Below, in pieces: positions 34,601 through 49,287 of a DNA stretch of 64,000 bases. The DNA comes from Adineta vaga. Taxonomy: Eukaryota; Rotifera. Each line of letters opens with the position of its first letter. Position 1 is the stretch's first letter. The stretch is taken from NCBI GenBank assembly GCA_021613535.1, contig CP075494.1:10664001-10728000 (forward strand), read 5' to 3'. Under the pieces are notes generated by a model. The model worked only from the letters and a program-made list of their open reading frames with translations, was not told the origin of the DNA and did not search any database. Made by a program: the position numbers and the translations under genes.

Positions 34601-37600
34601 TAATTTTTAGTCTCCATCACCACCTAATCTGACATCAAAAGTTTCATCTATGACAAGTTCAACAACATCATCATCAATCACAGAATCACGAACAATCTTA
34701 CAATCATCGCAATTAACTGCCTATCAAACCAATATGGAACGACTTGTTCAATGGATATTAAAACTAGAAGAACAACTTGATCGAGAAGAAAACGTTTCTA
34801 CTAATGATCTCAAACGTGTCAAAGAACAATTTCAAAAACATGAAGTAAAAATGAAAAGAAATTAATTTGTTTCTTATTTTTCATTCTATTAATATTAAAA
34901 TAGGATTTTATGATCAGTTTAACAAGAGATCAAACTCAAATTGGTCAAGTTCTTGAAGAAGGAAATCGATTATTATCATCAGCAGATACTCATTTACAAT
35001 CACGTGAAGAAAATGAAATAAAAGAACAAATGAAAATTCTCAATCGACGTTGGGAATCTTTACGTACTAAAGCTCTTGATCGACAATCTTTGTAAGTAAT
35101 CTTCAAGCAATGGAATTTCGGAACTATATTTATTCCTAATATGAACACTTCTTTACCAATCTCATTTATTATCATAACCTCTTCATGTAAACACATGTGC
35201 ACTGTTTGCTTCACCACTTCTTATCTTCTATTACTTGAATCTTGAACAGCAAGAGTTAGTGTACTGTATGTTTATACCAAGAAGAGTATGATATCATCCT
35301 ATGAGCTTACTTAGTAAAAAGAAACCAATTTAATTAACCAATTAGAATAGCGACTAACTAATGTTTACATCCATTTCAAAACAAAACAGACGTGTCTGAA
35401 ATATTTTGCTCATTGAAAAGTTCCCAATAAGGAATCTCAACTGTAAATATATTCATCATTATTGACATATGACAATCATTATATTGACATTGACTATTCA
35501 TATGTCAAAGATACATTAGTAAGACTTGTTCAAGATTAGTTATATGTTTGATATAGTATTGAATAGATTGTACTCTAACAAAATAATCTATTTAGATTGC
35601 ATAAAACATTAATGAAACTTCAAATTGATCAAATTGAATCTTTTGATGCTTGGCTTACTCAAGCTGAACAAAATATTTCTAAACAATTAGAAACATTAGA
35701 ACAAAATTCAACTGGTGTTGACCGACAATATCGTCATCTTGCTCAATTACAAGATGAACTTGTTGCTCAACAACAGATCACTGAATCATTACAAAACATG
35801 GTTATTGTCATTGATGATTCATCAAATAATAGTACAGATGGTCCTGCATCGAAATATACATCCGCAGAAATCGAAGCGAAGTTATTAAATCTAAGTGAAC
35901 GTTGGGCAAATATTTGTACATTTGTACAAAATCGTTGGATACAATTACAAGAAATTAAACTTGAACTTGAACAAGTTCAAATAAATCAAGAAAAAGTCAA
36001 CCGATGGTTAACACGAAAAGAAGATGAAGTTACAAAAATCTTAGCAGAAACAAATATCACTGATACTGATATACTTATGCAACAAGTACATTCGATTAAA
36101 GTAAATATTATTTATAAACAAGAATGTACAAAGTACATAATAGGAGATTTCGAGAGAATCTATTAATGTATCATCACTCGTAGAAGATTGTATAGATTCA
36201 ATCATGTAGTCTTGACTTTCCCAAGCATTCTATATTGGGTTCATCTTGCTCATAAAAATCTTCATTCTTCAAACTTTTGTCTTTTTTTTTCATTTAGAAA
36301 ACTGAATCTGAAATTGATGATATTCGTCTATCGATACTTACATTAGATCATAGTTTAAAAGTGTTGAGTACACATTATGACAGCAAAACATCGATTTTAT
36401 TAAAAGATTTAAATGAAACAATCAATTCATTTGATAAACGTTGGCAACGTTTACTCGAGAATCTTGATCAATGTTCAACACGAGTAAATCATATTCTTAA
36501 ACTTAAATCTTTCACAAAAAAAGAAGAAATATCTGTCATTATTTTTAGTTGAAAAAAACTCATTTAAATATCGAAACAAGTGTTAAAACAAATATTAAAC
36601 CTAATAGTGATACGGTGGAAAAAACCATTACAACAATTGTTGAAGAGACAACAGTTAAAAAACGAAAAATTGATAATGATATCAATCTCCGACGTGATTA
36701 TGAAATATCAGCTAGAAAATTTATTGATTGGATCGATAGTATTGAAAGAATCCTAGCAGATAGAGGAACAAGTAGCTTAAAAGCAACTGAACGACAAGAA
36801 ATTGTTCAAGTAATTCGAAATGTTTCCATTTTTTTTTCCTTTCTCATCATTGATTTATTTTAGGAAGTAAAAAACAAATACACATCATATGATGATCAAT
36901 TTCAAAATTTAATTCAAACAGGTCATACGATAACTAAACAAATGAAAGAAAATAATGAAGATTTTACTGAACATGAAACATCATTGAAAACATTGGAACA
37001 ACGTTGGCAGACACTTTTTCAACAAATTCAAACTTGTGAACGAGATGTTAAACAATTTACTCTTCAAACGCAATTCGATGAAGAATATCAAGCACTTACA
37101 AATGCAAGAAATGAATGTCAAACATGGATAAATTCACATCAAAATACGAGTTTAACAGGAGAAATGCAGGTATAATTGAAAAACAAACTTAAATTAGTAA
37201 TAACCAGTTGTCATTCGATATGACATTATGTATATATCAACAAGACAACTGATAATTGACAGGTGTTGCTCTTTATGTCTCTTTAGTCGAGTTTGTTCAT
37301 GAACGTTTTCCTACAGAAAAGATTGTTTCTTTAATGAGTAGTTCTTTTAGAATTAGAGATGTAATACAACATACTTTGATAGACGATAGAAAATGAATGA
37401 TTGAGTGATTATATTCTCTTGTGATCGGCAACAAGCTTATGATAATATCATATGTATACAAAGCGTTGAGATAAGAAACAAAGCTGGAAAGTAATAAATC
37501 AATATTTTTATCATTTATCGATTAGAAAAAAGAAAATGATCGATAATATATCAATTGGAAATACATAATTAATCGAAATTGTAGCTTTGTTCATTACTCA

Positions 37601-40600
37601 ATAGGTAACTTCACAGAATCTCATTTTCCTTCTGATATATAATCTATCATTCCATCAATAATGCCTTTTTCTCCTCGTCATATTATACAACTCATTGAAT
37701 CCATTAATATTTTATAAGATGAATTTAGTTGAATTCATTAATAGTCACTTTATTTCAGTTTCTATTCACTTGAATACTGTCTATAGAATTATTTGTTTCA
37801 GGTTAAAATAAAAAGTTTTCAATCCTACAATGAACGTATTAGCAAATTACGAACTATAGCTGAACATATCGATGCAAAAGCTACTCTACGTATGGATCAA
37901 TTAACACGTTCATGGAACGAAACAAATACAAAACTACGTAAGTAGAAATATTAATAGAAAATGTTTTCTCTTGTTTTAAGAGTGTGAACGTGTGCGTGTG
38001 TGTAGTTGGTTTGATCATTACCTTTACTGATTTCTTATGCATCACACTTCTTTTATTTTGCTTTTTGCCACTATTGCTTTCTTTGCAAATCTGTCGTTGA
38101 TTAGTGTGCGGCATTCTAATTATGTACGCACGCATGCAGGTCATCATCAACGTAGTTGACCGAATCAAACAAAAGAAAACGGATGGCTAAGGTTATCTTA
38201 TGCTGGTTGGCAGTCTATCGTTCTCAAATTAATACATTGTCTTCTTTCTTTTCTTCGACTGCCATTATCGGAAAAAGGCATCCAGCCACACAACTAACTT
38301 ATTTTGGGTTGAACGTGTGATATCGATCAAGCCGTATGATTGAATAGCATATATATCTACGTATATATTATATATAAATATATATCTTCAATGTCATGCT
38401 TGGAATTATCGTCGTTGTACATGATCGTATAGCGTAGCACGCGACGACAGCAATGGAGAGAAAAAAAAGAACAAGTACAATATGACGAGCGAGCAATGAG
38501 TTTGTCGTTAGTAAATTTGGTCTTGTTCCCGCTCTGTCTGTATGTATACGAGGGTGTGCAAACGATGCTGCTTGAATTTTACCCTATTACATTCAGCAAG
38601 CGAACAAGTATGAGAAAGAAAAAGAGAAAGAAAGAGAGTTCTTATTCTTCTTCTTTTACTCTCTTTTCATCTCATCTATGTCACTCTTCAATGTGTAGAC
38701 CGTACATAGTTGTTCTCCTGTGTGTCACATTGACAACGATGGCAAGGTGTATTATTTATTAGTAGTCGGAGTGTCACTGTATTTACTAGTGAAAGAGAAG
38801 AAAACGAATAAGAGATAAGGATAGCGAGCAAAAAAAAAACAATTTCTTGTTTTTTTTACTGATATACATGTCCACATATCAATCTCTCTAACTATCTCTT
38901 TTTAGTTGATGATTAGTATGTTGAATAGTATAAGATGGTTCGAGTTTTGTTTTTCTTTTGGATATTCTTATTTCTTCCGTATCTTTAATGGTAATCTCTT
39001 TCTTGTTATTTCATAAGGTGAGCTAAGTAAACGCGTTAAACTTATGCCACAACCATCCGAAAGCCTCGGTTTCGGGTCGCCTCCATCTCGTCTTGGTGGC
39101 ACATCATCTATTCCACTCACTCCAACTCGATCAAGAGTGGCTGAACATTCATCATCGTCAGCATCATCAACAACAGCGACAACAATGACATCAAGCACTG
39201 GTTCATCAACAATACCGAATGAAAATGGCAACCTTTTTACATTAACCAATATCTACACATTTGGTGACAATGGGCAAACAACTAAAAGTTCTGCGACAGA
39301 TAAAAGTCGTATTCATTCATTTGTGGAAGTTTTTGATTCTCCTACAAGTCCTGCACCAGTTGAATTTGGACGAATTTATTCAGAAAAACATTCAACAACA
39401 TCAACAACACGAAAAACATACGCAACTACTCCCGAGATATTTGATTACGATTTATCACGTATTCATCATGATTCACAATCAACAAATGCAACATCAACGA
39501 AACATATCTCAGGTAGTTAATTGATCAATTAAAGGAAAAATTGAAAAAAGAAAAGAAATCTCAATGTGCAGATATGCGTTATATTAATGCTTGTGCATCT
39601 TATTGCTTTGCTTTCTAACCTGCTTGACTGCTGCTTTTATATCTAACAGAAACTTTATTTGTTTAACATTTGTCTATATCTTTAGGGGAAATTGCTTTTG
39701 ATATTGTTAATATGATGATTATTTTTCTTTCTTTGAAAAGGATTAATGCTGCTAAATGAAAACTATAATCAGATTTCAAAATACACATATGTCTAGCAAT
39801 TCAAATTTGAGTCGAAGTGTAATCTTTATTTTTGTGACTGACTGACTGGTATTTTGAGCTATAATTCATATTTGGTTATTGAGATAATGAGTTCACTCTT
39901 TTCTTTTTTATGAACGAACAAGTTCTTTTTATGATGACTTCTTTATTCAGATACCATTGGAAATTCTATTTCACCAACATCAGCATCTGCTTTACCAGTA
40001 AATTTTAATGACAATCAAAGTAAATTACTTAAATGGCTTGAACAAATTGAACAATCACTATTGAATGATAAAGTTCGTGTGGTTGATTTAAAAGCAATTG
40101 ATGCAAAAAAGAAATTTTACAAAAATTTACTTGATCAAACATTAGAACAAGAACAATCGATCGAACAACTAAATGTAACTGCTCGGGAGTATTATCAAAA
40201 ATTACCTAATGATGCTGGTCGACGTTTGCAAGAAGAATTAAAAAATTATAAAGATCGTTTATATGATGTGAAAATGTTTTTAAGTGAACGTTTAGCGAAA
40301 TATGATCGACTTGAAAAAACATTGAGTAATTTTGAAGTAAGCTCAAGTTCTATTGGAGATATGTATAGAAATTGCTTTCATTTTTATTGTAGAGAAGTAT
40401 TGATGAAGTGAAAAATTGGATACGTAATGTTCAACCGCGATTGAATGCGACAGATACGTCCTTTACGGATGCACGTACGCTCGAAAATCAATTGGGTCGT
40501 AATCAAGTAAATCTCAGTTTCGATGAGAATTAAAGGAAAAGTCTAATTTTTGAAAATGTTAGGTTCTTCAACATGAAATTCGTGAAATGCAAACAACAAT

Positions 40601-43600
40601 CAATCGATTGAATAAAGATGTTGTTGATTTAACACAAGATGCAGATGAAAATTTAGCACGACATTTACGAGAAGAAATGAAAGAATTAAATGAAAGTTGG
40701 AGTCATATTATAAGTTCAACAAAAGTCTTTTCAAAAAATATTCAAGTAAGAAGACGTTTCTAAACCACACACGATCTACCTTACTTTTCAATTGCCTTCT
40801 TCTCAATTCAAACATCATTTTTATTAATGTTTTTTTAGGATGCTTTGAAACGTAATAAAGTCTTGCATGAAGATATTCAAGAAATCGAAGATTGGATCAT
40901 GGATAAAGAACGTGAAGCGCCAGCGGATGATGGACCGATCTTCTATCAAGAACAACTTCGTGAACGTCTTGATCAATATCAAGTAATCGAAAGAAAAATG
41001 ACGTCACTATTCGATTTATTGATCTATTGATCTATTTAGAAATTACAATCTGAATTGAATGTCAGAGAACATACTGTGCGAAACTTAGTTTTGCAAGGTC
41101 GTCAAGATTTGAATGCCTCATCTGGTGGTACACCTGATTTAGCTCAACATCTAGAAACACTTGTGTCCAATTGGACTAATCTTCAGAAAAAAGTCGATAC
41201 AAAAGTTGGTTTCTATACAGATATTTATACATTACATGAAGAATTAAAAAGTAATTGATAACAAAGAAATATTGACTTTGTTTTGACATAAAAGATTCCA
41301 TTTTCTAGATATTCTCCATCAAGAAAATGTCTGGCTTGATGCATTACAAAATAAAGTATTCTCATCATCGAATAATGGTGCTGATGCTGAAGAAATATCC
41401 GAAGAATTGGATGTAAGATTTTCTCTCAAAGACTCATATTTATTTTCATATATTTCCTTAATTTAGACTCTTGAACGTTTTGTTAAAACACATTCAAAGA
41501 GTAACTATGAAAAAATCTTCGAAATAGCTGAGCGTCTTCAAGCTACGAAAGTTTCTATCCCAGCTACCAATAGTCAAATAAATCAATTTCGTATTCGTTG
41601 GGAACAATTACATGATGATGTACGTAAATAGAACATATTCTCAATGGAAATATTTTGTTCTTTTCTTAGGCATTTAAAAAGATTCATACACTCAATTCTC
41701 AAATCTCAGATTATCAACATGTAGGTCATCAGATCACAGCGATGTTTGAATGGATGAAACATACAGATAGTATACTCAATGCTCGACTAAAAGATGATGT
41801 TTATGCTGATGATGTTCCCGCAGAAGCAGAAGTAAGATTTCCAAAATCTAACAATGGAAAAACATTATTGTAATTGTTTATTTTTTTAGAAATTAATTGT
41901 TGAATTCAATCAATATGAAGCATTTCTACGTAGTGTTGATGATAAAATACATGCATTACGAAGTGCAGCTAAAACAGAAGCTGCAAAAAGACTAGAACAA
42001 CAATTATTACTATTAAGAGTATGCATCTTATTCTGCATCGAAGATAATTTTCATTAGTGATAAATATTCATTCTTTTAGAATCAATTTTTGCAATTACAA
42101 AATAAATTTCGTCAATTTCAAAAACCATCCGATTTCGAACCAAAACATGCTAAAATGCGTCAGATATTAAACGACATTGAACATAATATCTATACGCTTG
42201 AAGTTCGTTCCGATGATCCAGACGTAATTCATGGTCAATTGGAAAATTGTTTAGTATGTTGAATCTTTTTTTTCAAAATTGTCATTTCAGGATATACTTT
42301 CATTTTCTTTTTCTATAGAAACTTTATCGAAATTTATCAGAAATCAAATCAGACGTGGAATATGTCATTCGTACAGGTCGTGGTATTGTTGAGAGAAAAC
42401 AGATTGATGAGCCAAGCGAATTGACTCGACAAATTGATCACTTAAAAACACAATATAATGCTCTTGGAGCAAAAGTATAGTTGAAATTTGCAAGTTTTGA
42501 TCGTGTATATTTGATTTTCATTGCATTAGGTATCAGCATCAAAGAATCTATTGGATAGTATTGAACGACATTTACGTAAATTTCGAAAAGAATATTCTCA
42601 TATTCATGAATGGTTTGTTAAAACTGATAATGAAATACGAAAAATTGAAAATAAACAAGTCTCGAAAAATACCAAAGAAGAAACAGATTGGATTCGAGTA
42701 GGATTATTGTTTTATTTTGAGATTTTCATGTAAAAAATAATTTGTTCTTTTTTATTAGGCAACGAGAAATTATATTAAAAAATTAGAAGGAAATTTTGAA
42801 ACATTGAAAAATCTTGAACGTACAATTGAAAAAGAAGCTAATCGACCCTTATCAAGTCTTCATGAAAAAACATTGGAATTAAAAAGACAAATTGATCAAT
42901 TAGATCGACGACTCAAAGATCGATCGGAGATTGTTGAGGTAGGCAGATGCTTCTTTTTCTGCTCGTCTTCATTATTAGATAATAAATAGAAGGAAAAAAA
43001 AGCAAATGTCATTGAGAGATGATATCCTATACTTTAGTGCGTAACCTTCGTCAATATGATTGGATTAGATTTCTATATAAAGAAATAAAGAGTCTATGAT
43101 GTAATCTTTCGCTTGTCGTCAATTTCGGATAACACATCTTGACGTAATCAATACAAGTGCTTGTCCATGTGTGATAGTGTTGAGTTCATGTAAGCATTTG
43201 TTTTCTTGAGTAAAATCTATTGATGATATCGTAATTATGCAGTTGACCGATTCTATATTAGTACAATGAACTGTACATTCTCTATACGTAAGAATATCAG
43301 ACATGGGCGAGAAAAGCAAGCAGATGCTTTGTTTCCTCAATCTTTATTCACATCAAGAGTTTTCCTCTATTGGCATAACTAGGACATAGAGTACGAGAGA
43401 GAAAGGAAATATCCAATCGATCGTAGTTGATGATTTATTTGTAAGAAAAAGCAAAGACGAGACGAGAACGTGTGCCCGAACATTCGATCAAGATGTATCC
43501 TTTGGTATGATCAAACGTGGTGCGGAGAGTAACGGAGGGAAGTTTGTTTGTATGTATATACGTGTGCGTATGTCATTCATTGACGGTCAAAGAACATAAC

Positions 43601-46600
43601 GAGCGTTAGCTTGCGCATTTATGTTATCTTAAAGATGCCGTTGCATTTTCTTTGTACCATTTCTACATCGTTATTCTTAGTTTTTCTCTATCTCTCTTTC
43701 TTTATCCTTTCTTCGGATAAGAATATACTCATTCGTCCATTCTGTTCTTCTGTACATTTTTTGCCAGTGACTCCTATCCATTAGTGTCAATATAGAAAAC
43801 AAAAAAACCACAACTACGCGCTTTTCTCTCCCACCAAAAATATTACTGTCTTCTGTTTTTTCTGACATATATCTTCTGCGCATTTGTTCGTTGTATATCC
43901 TGCTATGCATTATAATAATAATAATTATTATTATTAAAGCAGAGGACAGCAAATCCAACATATTTTCATCTTGCAAAAAAGGAGTGATTCAACCTTGACA
44001 TCGCCTGTGCTAATTATTTTCGAACCCTCAGAATGATTCAGACTCGTTAGAAACTAACAGACATCAAACAGACAGAGAGAAAAAGAAGTTTCCATTCTAA
44101 CTCGTTGCCATCAGCGTCATCATTAATCACATTTGGTTAGTCTTCAGTATATAAATATAAATATATATCTGTAAATGAGTCAAAAATCGACATCCGCTCG
44201 TTTTATGATTATTAATCGTGTATATGAATTACGAAGAAGAAGAATGAGATACAATTGAGAAATTTTCGTTTTTGTTCCTTATTATTACACGGTTTTATAT
44301 CGCTTATTGTCTTCAGAATAAGAATAGAATATAAAAAAGAATGAGAACGGACGTCAAACGTTCGACGTCATCATATTCTGAAGCACCACGTCGTTATCAT
44401 AATTTACTTTATATTCCATTTGGATCTGGATATAGTGCATCGTCAGGTACATCGACATCAGCATCAACCAATCTTACCCCTATTGAATATATTATCTATC
44501 CGATTGGTTTGCGTAAGGTATTATTATAAACATCTTGATATGAATTGCTTTATTTACAGAAAAATAATGATGAAAATAAATGATTAAAATATGTTCTATT
44601 TATTTATTTAGGGGCAAGTGCGTAAACTCGAAGATGAATATCAAAAATTTATCCAAATCTATCAAGAAATCATTATACGTTTGGATAAATTAGAAGGATT
44701 ATTAGCTGATGCTGAACGTGTCATTGATTTTACTAAAATTACGGTTTGTAAAAGAATACAAGAATAACATTGTATGACTCCAAATCTTTTAGTATGTACA
44801 AGATGAACTTCGAAATGTTCGAAGTCAACTTGATGAATTACTCACTCTTGGTCAAGAACTTGTTTCAAAAAGTGAAAAATACAGTAAACTTGTTGGTCCT
44901 GATATTGAAACAATCTCACGTAAATTTGAAGAATTACAACGACGAATACGTACAATTCAGGTTGGTAAACACATTCCTATCCGTATAGATTTTTCTTCAC
45001 AACTAGATTAGTTCGATTGCAGTGATTAGAGATAGTTTTTTCCTAGTTTAATATTCGTTTATATTCACCTATATATTTTCTTTTTCTAATTCTTCACCCG
45101 AAAAACATCATTCTTTCAGGAAACACAGGAGAAACGCTCAAAAGAACAACATCATCAACAACAACAACAACAACAACACTTTAGTACAACAACAACAACC
45201 ATGAATAATAATACTCATGATGATCATCGTGATGATCTTCGCCGAGAATTTTATTCTGAAAAGAAATATAATCGTGTACAACGAGAATCACGTCATCGTT
45301 CACCATCGGAATCTTCGGATATAAGTACAGCTCATGGTGTGATTGATGAAGAATTTAAAAAGAAATATTTACGTTGTTTGGCATACATGAAATTAATCGA
45401 ACGTTTATATGAAAATCATCAAGAAAGTGATGACGATATGGAAATAACTAAACGGAGATTATCCAGACGAGTATGGAATGATTTCTTTTCTTTTTTTTTC
45501 TTCCTAACTTTTTTTGCATGTTGATATGTCTATTCGTGCATGAGAATGTAGCTTTTAATGCAAGAAAAAAACGTTTGAAATGAAGAAAGAGGAAAGAAGA
45601 AAATGATTTTAATTTTTAGGATCAAACATTTCGAGAACGGCCAGAATGTGAAGAAATTGAACAAATTATACGTGAAACAGAAGAACGAGCGTATCTTATT
45701 GAAAAAACTGACATAGAACAAGCTACTCGTATACGAGAAAAAATTGGTCGTTTAAGAGTAAGTTCTCTTTTACTTTTCTTTTCTTCGAAAATATATTTTA
45801 TTCATTTGTTATAGGAGTGCTTGAATAATCTAAAATTTCGCTCTCAACAACAACATAATGATGAAACAATACGATGTAATGAACGATATGAAGAACATAT
45901 TAAAACAACAGATAGAACAGTACCAAGAGAACGGGTATGTGAACATAGAGAAAATTACAATATATATATTTATATGTACCAAGGATGTTCTGTTAACCCG
46001 CGGGGAAGTTTAGCTTAATAATAGTTTTCTTAATATTCGCGGGTGGTCGAATGCAATAGAACTTATAGCAAAAAGTTTGCTTTCAAGAAGCTTTTCTTCT
46101 TCTCTTGATCTATATTCCTATGAAAAGAATGTGAATAACTTCTACATTCCTATGGAATGTTTTCATACAACTAAGGAATGAAAGAACATGATCGACATAA
46201 TTACAGAGGCGTTGTTATCTATCCAATTGATCGCGAAGGAGTTAATCTAGTTGACTAAATATAGCTATTAAATAAATAATCTAACGAGGAGCCCGTAGTT
46301 GATCCGTAGGTTCTTGAGATATCGATTTCTCTTAACCCACTGACGTTAATGAGTAAGAAAAATAATATATGTATATATATATATCGGATAAAATCTATTT
46401 ATTTATATAAATAGTAGTAATATTAATATTATGATTACTACATCTTTGTCTTCGCCTTATCAATTGAAGACATAAAGATATATTCTGTCAACGATTTTTT
46501 TATAAGATATCAACTTCTCCAGAGACAAATCATTGTAGATCGTTTTTAATTCTGGATAATATATCATGTCAGATATGAAGTCTAGACAGAAAACAAGATG

Positions 46601-47757
46601 AGATGTGCACTGCCCATACAAGGTCCTATGGTGCTTATTAAAATCTGATAGCTGTATTCAATAACCATATGTATAAACTGTGAAAATGTCGACAACTAAT
46701 AACTTACTTTTGACGTGATATTTTACCCACATGTGACCTTAGACAGAGATGATGAAAATTAATCTTGATTTCTTGAAATAAATCACAACATTTTAGAGAC
46801 ATTGTTCATAGTTTATACATAAAAAAAGAAAGTAAAAGATCATGTACATGTTAGATCTCTCGTAAACATCTTTTCTTCACATGTTGTCCTTGCACTTTCA
46901 AATAAAACTTCATAATCTTTTTTTTTTCGATAAATGTTTGTCTCAATCATTTAAGTCATTTTTCTTTTATAATGCAGGAATTCGATTCTGATTTCATCTA
47001 TGATATCGATGATACACGATCCGTCATTAGTGAACCAGCTCCACAATTTAATACAAAATATCGTAAAACAATTCATTCACTTGAACGTTATAAAACAGAA
47101 GATCAATCACGTTATGTACCAACTAATGAAGAATACCATTTACAACCTTTATTACGTGTACGAAGTTTAAAAGCTATCGATCATCGTACACTTAGTGCAC
47201 CATCATCACCTGTCTTACAAGCACGTTATCGATCACATGAACGTTCAAATGCTCAGTACAAAAAACAATCATCAAATCATCAAGGTTATCAAGAAAATTT
47301 TCAAAATTCAATATCTAAATCAGCTAGTTTACCCAATGGTGGCTTTCCTGTTCAAGCACCAGCTTCTATTCCCCAACAACCCGTCTTAGTCCGTGAACGT
47401 GTTATTGATCGACATGTTGCTGAACGTAGTACATCACGTGGTGAATCTCATCGACAGCAACAACAACAAGAAAATGCATCAATGCACGCGCGTTCCTCTC
47501 ACGCTAGTAGTGGACAAACACAAACCCTTAATCGAGCAGTGCCTATTCGTTATGAAACATCAAATATAGGTGGTAATAGTGCTTCATCTAGTTATCGTCA
47601 AGCCAATGGTTATCGACATGAACAATATCCATCATATTTCTATCATGAACAATATGGAGGAGGAGGCAGTGGTTCCAGTAGTCTTGGTGGAAGTTATCGA
47701 CAACAAGTCTATCCAACACAACCTGTCGGACCGCATCCTACTCGCATTGTGAACTGA
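31601..47757 (+). CDS. DMD: Dystrophin, N-terminal product: two CH domains plus spectrin-type repeats
   Basis: About 34 exons, with every junction phase-consistent: 31601-31655, 32921-32982, 33048-33143, 33208-33285, 33352-33536, 33595-33791, 34390-34553, and on to 42759-42938, 44612-44743 and finally 46978-47757. The product is about 2366 residues. CH1 (about 22-126) has DIVDGNPKLTLALIWSII; CH2 (about 145-248) has DFTTSWQDGLAFNALIHKFR and YPDKKSILMYVMCLFQQLP. These are dystrophin/utrophin-type actin-binding domains. Repeats R1-R3 align with human dystrophin (TDTHLQSREENEIKEQ..LNRRWESLR; ERWANICTFVQNRW). Exon 39018-39512 is a Ser/Thr-rich linker. A polyQ tract is encoded near 45150-45180, and the tail is low complexity, ending PHPTRIVN. 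The stop at 47757 comes before any WW or ZZ domain. Alternative reading: 46978-47757 is an isoform-specific last exon. Confidence 0.85.
44341..44517 (+). CDS. Internal alternative first exon of dystrophin
   Basis: Inside the 1.67-kb intron 42939-44611, ATG 44341 opens a 59-codon exon (MRTDVKRSTSSYSEAPRRYH, ending YIIYPIGLRK) with an in-frame TAA just upstream (44332-44334). It ends AAG|GTATTA in phase 0, the phase needed for the next exon at 44612. An upstream exon cannot splice into it in frame because of that TAA, so it looks like a start exon driven by an internal promoter. A TATA-like AGTATATAAATA lies near 44147. Short products from internal promoters are well known in vertebrate dystrophin. 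Confidence 0.6.
45935..46977. other. Long intron with possible inserted repeat
   Basis: A 1.04-kb intron in the N-terminal dystrophin unit. GTTAACCCGCGGGG near 45993 and CGCGGGTGG near 46037 give a local inverted pair, and CATTCCTATGGAATG near 46144 is palindromic. This suggests a decayed insert, but I cannot define its ends. Confidence 0.3.
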
Positions 47758-48738
47758 ATAGCAAACAGACAGAGAGAGAGAGAGAGAGTCAATCTTATCT
47801 AATTATAAATATAAATATAAATATTCTACTGGTATAAAGAAAAACATGTTTGCTGTGTGTATACATGCGTTCTTTTCTTCTTCTTCTTCTCTTCTCGTTT
47901 TTTCTTTCTTTCTTTCTTTCGACTAAGTTTTTCAATGTCGGTGCCAATGCGCAGTGGTTCTTTTTTTTTCATCAAATATTAACATAAGAACATCAAATCT
48001 ATTCTTTACTTGTTCAAAAAATTCTTTTTACTAGTACAATACACGTTTTTTTCTCATTCTCTTCAATAAAATATATAAGTATTTGCTATAAGAAAATAAT
48101 CCATCAAGATCACACCTGCTCCATATACAACAAGAATAATTCTAATAGATTGATATGAATGATGTTGTCATTTCTTGATAAAAATGAGGACAAGTATTCT
48201 TGTTCCGTCTTTTCAATTGTTATTATCATCAAACAAATCACATAAATCTATCTCATCTGTTTTAATTATATTACAAATCTAGATTTTATCTGAAAGATTA
48301 CTATCATGCGTTTCGATTCTACATAAATATTTACCTTATCAGACTAATGAATTTTAAAAGTATAAGGAGAAAAATTGAAATCAGAGTGGCTGAGTTCATT
48401 TCTCTTTGATATAAAAAAATCGAGATTCCAGACAAATTACTTTATATCTAAATATATGATACCATGCTAGTTTATAACATCTATCATATATTCTCCAGTT
48501 GATTACGTTCCAAATGCATGGGTATAGAGGCAAAATATATTAGCTATTGTCTGTTCATGTTGCTTTCAGCAAAGATCTTCATTCTTCTTAGCAGCCCTTA
48601 GGGTGTGCATGAAAGATGATGACGATGAAGAAAGCATGAGAGAAATCATTCATATAGTATCACATTCTTTTGTGTTCTTAATAGATATGTCACAGAGATA
48701 TATGGGTATTTTATAGAGTATGAAGGACTAAACTATTA
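47758..48738. other. Gap between the two dystrophin halves
   Basis: Starts with a GA run (47772-47788) and a CT-rich tract (47870-47920), followed by AT-rich sequence without a coding exon I can support. AATAAA near 48066 could end the N-terminal transcript. If the downstream half has its own promoter, it should lie here or just downstream. Confidence 0.4.
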
Positions 48739-49287
48739 GTTTAACAACTGCAATAGAAGTAACAAGTCAACTGGATTCAACATTAGGATTAGTCGAGCAT
48801 CATTCTCATGCATATAGAAATCTCTATTTTCTTTTGAATGATACACAATCTTTATTAGAATACAACGAATCTTTCAAACGTTTATTTACTTGGTTAATTT
48901 CAATAAATACTGATATAGACGATGTTTTACAATGGGTGAATACAAACAAAATATTGTCTACTGTTGAAGTATGTATAAATTAATTTTTTTGATAATAAAT
49001 ACGAAGAATAGTATGAATTTGTACATAGATAAGAATTGAAGAGAGACGCGTGAAACAAACAGATGCATTACATATTTTATATTACTCGGTTTTTTTTTCG
49101 TATGAGAAGCATTACATTTTCAACTATCTTTTGTCAACAGACACATATCAGTCTTCATAATTGATAGGATCAATTTAGTGATTATTTTTCTCTTCTTCTT
49201 CTTCTTCTTCTTTATTTCAATAAGAATGCTGATGAATTAGTACAATAACAATCGTTATTGGATCGTGTAACAAAACTTAATCAAACG
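48739..49287 (+). pseudogene. Dystrophin-like exons interrupted by an in-frame stop
   Basis: 48739-48968 encodes spectrin-repeat-like sequence (TSQLDSTLGLVEHHSHAYRN, then LQWVNTNKILSTVE|GTATGT). The following exon starts at 49225 (NADELVQ) and hits TAA at 49246-49248, after which the frame goes on as [14 protein letters not shown]. The frame is fixed by all later exons, and no AG acceptor lies between the stop and ATG 49288. The 48739 exon also cannot be joined in phase to the phase-0 exon ends upstream. Either this is a decayed join between the two halves, or it is 5' UTR of the downstream transcript. Confidence 0.55.

Noticed and set aside
38496-38762. An 88-codon frame inside a dystrophin intron
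   Set aside because: It is low complexity, runs into Lys/Ser-rich simple sequence, and cannot be joined in phase to the neighbouring exons.
44332-44517. Exon 44341 as an ordinary internal dystrophin exon
   Set aside because: An in-frame TAA at 44332-44334 lies directly upstream and no usable acceptor lies between it and the ATG, so it can only serve as a start exon.
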